A stretch of 8,363 nucleotides of DNA from Methylococcaceae bacterium (lineage in GTDB: Bacteria > Pseudomonadota > Gammaproteobacteria > Methylococcales > Methylomonadaceae): the NCBI GenBank assembly GCA_947484105.1, contig CANKON010000053.1:1-8363 (forward strand), written 5' to 3'. The notes beneath the pieces are model-generated. The model ran no database searches. It was not told the origin of the DNA and saw only the letters and a list, made by a program, of their open reading frames with translations. This document shows, piece by piece, positions 6,323-8,363 of this stretch. Every line of letters starts with the position of its first letter. The first letter of the stretch is position 1. Both the position numbers and the translations under genes were made by a program.

Positions 6323-8363
6323 ATGCAACCCAAATTTATCCATCTTCGCGTCCACACCGAATATTCACTCATCGACGGTTTGGTTAAAATCAAACCGTTA
6401 GTTAAAAAATTAGCCGAATTACAAATGCCAGGAGTGGCAATTACCGACCATGTTAATTTGTTTGGTTTGGTAAAAATGTACAAAACCGCCACGTCGCAAG
6501 GCATTAAACCGATTGCAGGCGCGGATGTTTTAATTTTCAATTCTGATGAACCCGATAGTCCATACCGTTTAACGCTACTCGCACAAAATCACAAAGGTTA
6601 TGTGACGCTGACTGAACTCGTGTCGAAAGCGTATCAAAAAGGGCAGTCTAAGGATGGCGTGCCGATGATTCGCCGTGAATGGATTGAAAAAAATCATGAG
6701 GGTTTAATTGTTTTATCGGGCGCAATGCAAGGCGACATTGGTCGCGCGTTAGTGGCGGATAAAAAAGACGACGCGCTGCATTTTGCGATGTATTGGCAAA
6801 ATTTATTTCCCAATCGGTTTTATTTGGAATTACAACGTGTCGGCAAACCGAACGAAGAAAGCTACATTGCCGCCGCAATTGATTTAGCGTTTGCTTTGAA
6901 TTTACCCGTTGTGGCAACAAACGATGTGCGTTTTATCAAACAAAGCGAATTTGCAGCGCATGAAGTTCGCGTTTGCATCAATCAAGGGCGCGTTTTAGAG
7001 GATGTGCGTCGCCCAAAAGATTATACAGACCAACAGTATCTGCGTAGCCAAGAAGAAATGGCGGCGTTATTTGCAGATGTTCCAGAAGCGTTAGAAAACA
7101 GTGTTGAAATTGCTAAACGTTGCAGTTTAACGCTGGTATTGGGTAAAAATTATTTACCTGATTTCCCAACGCCTGACGGCATGACGATTAACGATTTGAT
7201 TATCGCTGAATCTGAAAAAGGCTTGCTTGAACGTCTAAAACATCATCAAGTTCCTGACGAAGCGGCGTATCACGAACGTTTAAAAATTGAACTCGATGTG
7301 ATTACACAGATGGGTTTTTCGGGTTATTTCATGATTGTTGCCGACTTTATTCAATGGGCAAAAAATCACGGTATTCCCGTTGGACCAGGGCGGGGTTCTG
7401 GTGCAGGTTCGCTGGTTGCGTATGTTTTGAAAATTACCGATTTAGACCCGATTGAATTTGAATTGCTATTTGAGCGATTTTTGAATCCTGAACGGGTATC
7501 GATGCCTGACTTTGACATTGATTTTTGTATGGATAGGCGCGACGAAGTCATTGATTACGTTGCGGATCATTACGGTCGCGACCAAGTTTCTCAAATTATT
7601 ACTTACGGTTCGATGGCGGCAAAAGCTGTGATTCGTGACGTGGGGCGAGTTTTGAGTTTGGGTTATGGTTTTGTAGATAGATTGGCAAAAATGATTCCAA
7701 CTGAAGTAGGAATTACGCTCTCAGACGCGCTCAAAAACAGTCCCGATATGCAACAAGCCTACAACAACGAAGAAGATGTCAAAACGTTGATTGATATGGC
7801 GTTAATTTTGGAAGGTACGGCACGAAATGCGGGGAAACATGCGGGCGGAGTAGTGATTGCACCAACAAAATTAACCGATTTTTCGCCGCTTTATTGCGAT
7901 GTTGAAGGCAATAATTTAGTGACGCAATACGATAAAAGCGACGTGGAATCGGTCGGGCTGGTGAAGTTCGACTTTTTAGGTTTGCGGACTCTGACGATTA
8001 TCGATTGGGCATTGCAAACCATTGACGCACAAAATGCAAAAAAAGGCTTGCCACCTGTCGATATTTCTCAAATTCCGCGTGATGATTTTGCCTCGTATGA
8101 TTTACTCAAAAAAGGGCTGACAACCGCCGTTTTTCAGCTCGAATCGCGTGGGATGAAAGAGTTAATCAAAAAACTATTGCCTGACTGTTTCAACGATATC
8201 ATTGCGTTAGTGGCGTTATTTCGCCCTGGTCCGTTGGAATCGGGAATGGTCGATGATTACGTCAATGTCAAACATAAACGCAAACCTGCCGAATACGCGC
8301 ATCCAATTCTTGAACCGATTTTAGAACCCACGAACGGCGTTATTTTGTATCAAGAACAAGTCA
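6323..8363 (+). CDS. dnaE: DNA polymerase III alpha subunit, N-terminal and catalytic part, cut by window edge
   Basis: Catalytic subunit of the replicative polymerase. Seen: an uninterrupted frame of 680 codons to the right edge; E. coli DnaE is about 1160 residues, so the rest of the fingers, the beta-binding and the tau-binding parts lie outside. The N-terminal PHP domain begins at [11 protein letters not shown] and covers roughly the first 270 residues. The polymerase palm follows with [14 protein letters not shown] (354-367), the metal-binding aspartates D396 and D398 in [20 protein letters not shown], and the third aspartate D550 in [20 protein letters not shown] and FRPGP precede the cut end (ILYQEQV). 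Start choice: ATG at 6323 gives an N-terminus like E. coli (MSEPRFVHLRVH against [11 protein letters not shown]). An in-frame ATG at 6290 would add 11 residues ([11 protein letters not shown]). Neither has a clear Shine-Dalgarno. It is transcribed away from lepA, not in the lpx-rnhB-accA setting common in gammaproteobacteria. Confidence 0.97.
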   Translation, partial: MQPKFIHLRVHTEYSLIDGLVKIKPLVKKLAELQMPGVAITDHVNLFGLVKMYKTATSQGIKPIAGADVLIFNSDEPDSPYRLTLLAQNHKGYVTLTELVSKAYQKGQSKDGVPMIRREWIEKNHEGLIVLSGAMQGDIGRALVADKKDDALHFAMYWQNLFPNRFYLELQRVGKPNEESYIAAAIDLAFALNLPVVATNDVRFIKQSEFAAHEVRVCINQGRVLEDVRRPKDYTDQQYLRSQEEMAALFADVPEALENSVEIAKRCSLTLVLGKNYLPDFPTPDGMTINDLIIAESEKGLLERLKHHQVPDEAAYHERLKIELDVITQMGFSGYFMIVADFIQWAKNHGIPVGPGRGSGAGSLVAYVLKITDLDPIEFELLFERFLNPERVSMPDFDIDFCMDRRDEVIDYVADHYGRDQVSQIITYGSMAAKAVIRDVGRVLSLGYGFVDRLAKMIPTEVGITLSDALKNSPDMQQAYNNEEDVKTLIDMALILEGTARNAGKHAGGVVIAPTKLTDFSPLYCDVEGNNLVTQYDKSDVESVGLVKFDFLGLRTLTIIDWALQTIDAQNAKKGLPPVDISQIPRDDFASYDLLKKGLTTAVFQLESRGMKELIKKLLPDCFNDIIALVALFRPGPLESGMVDDYVNVKHKRKPAEYAHPILEPILEPTNGVILYQEQV

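Noticed and set aside
6304..7551. Minus-strand open frames at 6304-6540, 6648-6920 and 7366-7551
   Set aside because: All are antisense shadows of the intact dnaE frame, which carries conserved polymerase motifs throughout.

Overview
The window looks like a chromosomal segment of an AT-rich gammaproteobacterium. CpdA and the bifunctional ArgA (kinase-like fold plus GNAT domain) are of the enteric/gammaproteobacterial kind, and LepA, LepB and DnaE all resemble their E. coli counterparts closely from memory. I cannot name the genus. An AT-rich sulfur-oxidising or methylotrophic lineage would fit, but that is a guess. There is no phage, insertion sequence, CRISPR array, tRNA or rRNA.

Layout: positions 1-6093 hold six genes packed on the minus strand, read from right to left: lepA (GTG start), lepB, an arsenate-reductase-like low-molecular-weight phosphatase-fold protein, argA, cpdA, and the first 246 codons of an RTX calcium-binding repeat protein that runs off the left edge. 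The spacings are 11 nt, 10 nt, a 4-nt ATGA overlap, 6 nt and 36 nt. No terminator is visible between any of them, so they probably form one transcription unit. Positions 6094-6322 are a divergent regulatory region. From 6323 to the right edge the plus strand carries dnaE, the replicative DNA polymerase III alpha subunit, cut off after about 680 codons.

The regulatory region contains a good sigma70-type promoter for dnaE, a possible extended -10 for the lepA side, and a terminator-like hairpin with a T run inside the presumed lepA leader. That hairpin is also close to a perfect palindrome and could be a dispersed repeat.

How the genes fit together: lepA (translation factor) and lepB (signal peptidase) are a common pair. 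The usual gammaproteobacterial continuation rnc-era is absent here and is replaced by metabolic or stress genes (arsenate-reductase-like protein, arginine biosynthesis entry enzyme, cAMP phosphodiesterase). No shared pathway links these, so the arrangement reads as lineage-specific rearrangement. The two least ordinary items are the arsenate-reductase-like gene, which carries the full cysteine triad of thioredoxin-coupled ArsC plus an N-terminal extension, and the RTX gene placed directly downstream of cpdA. I did not find a convincing new multi-gene system.
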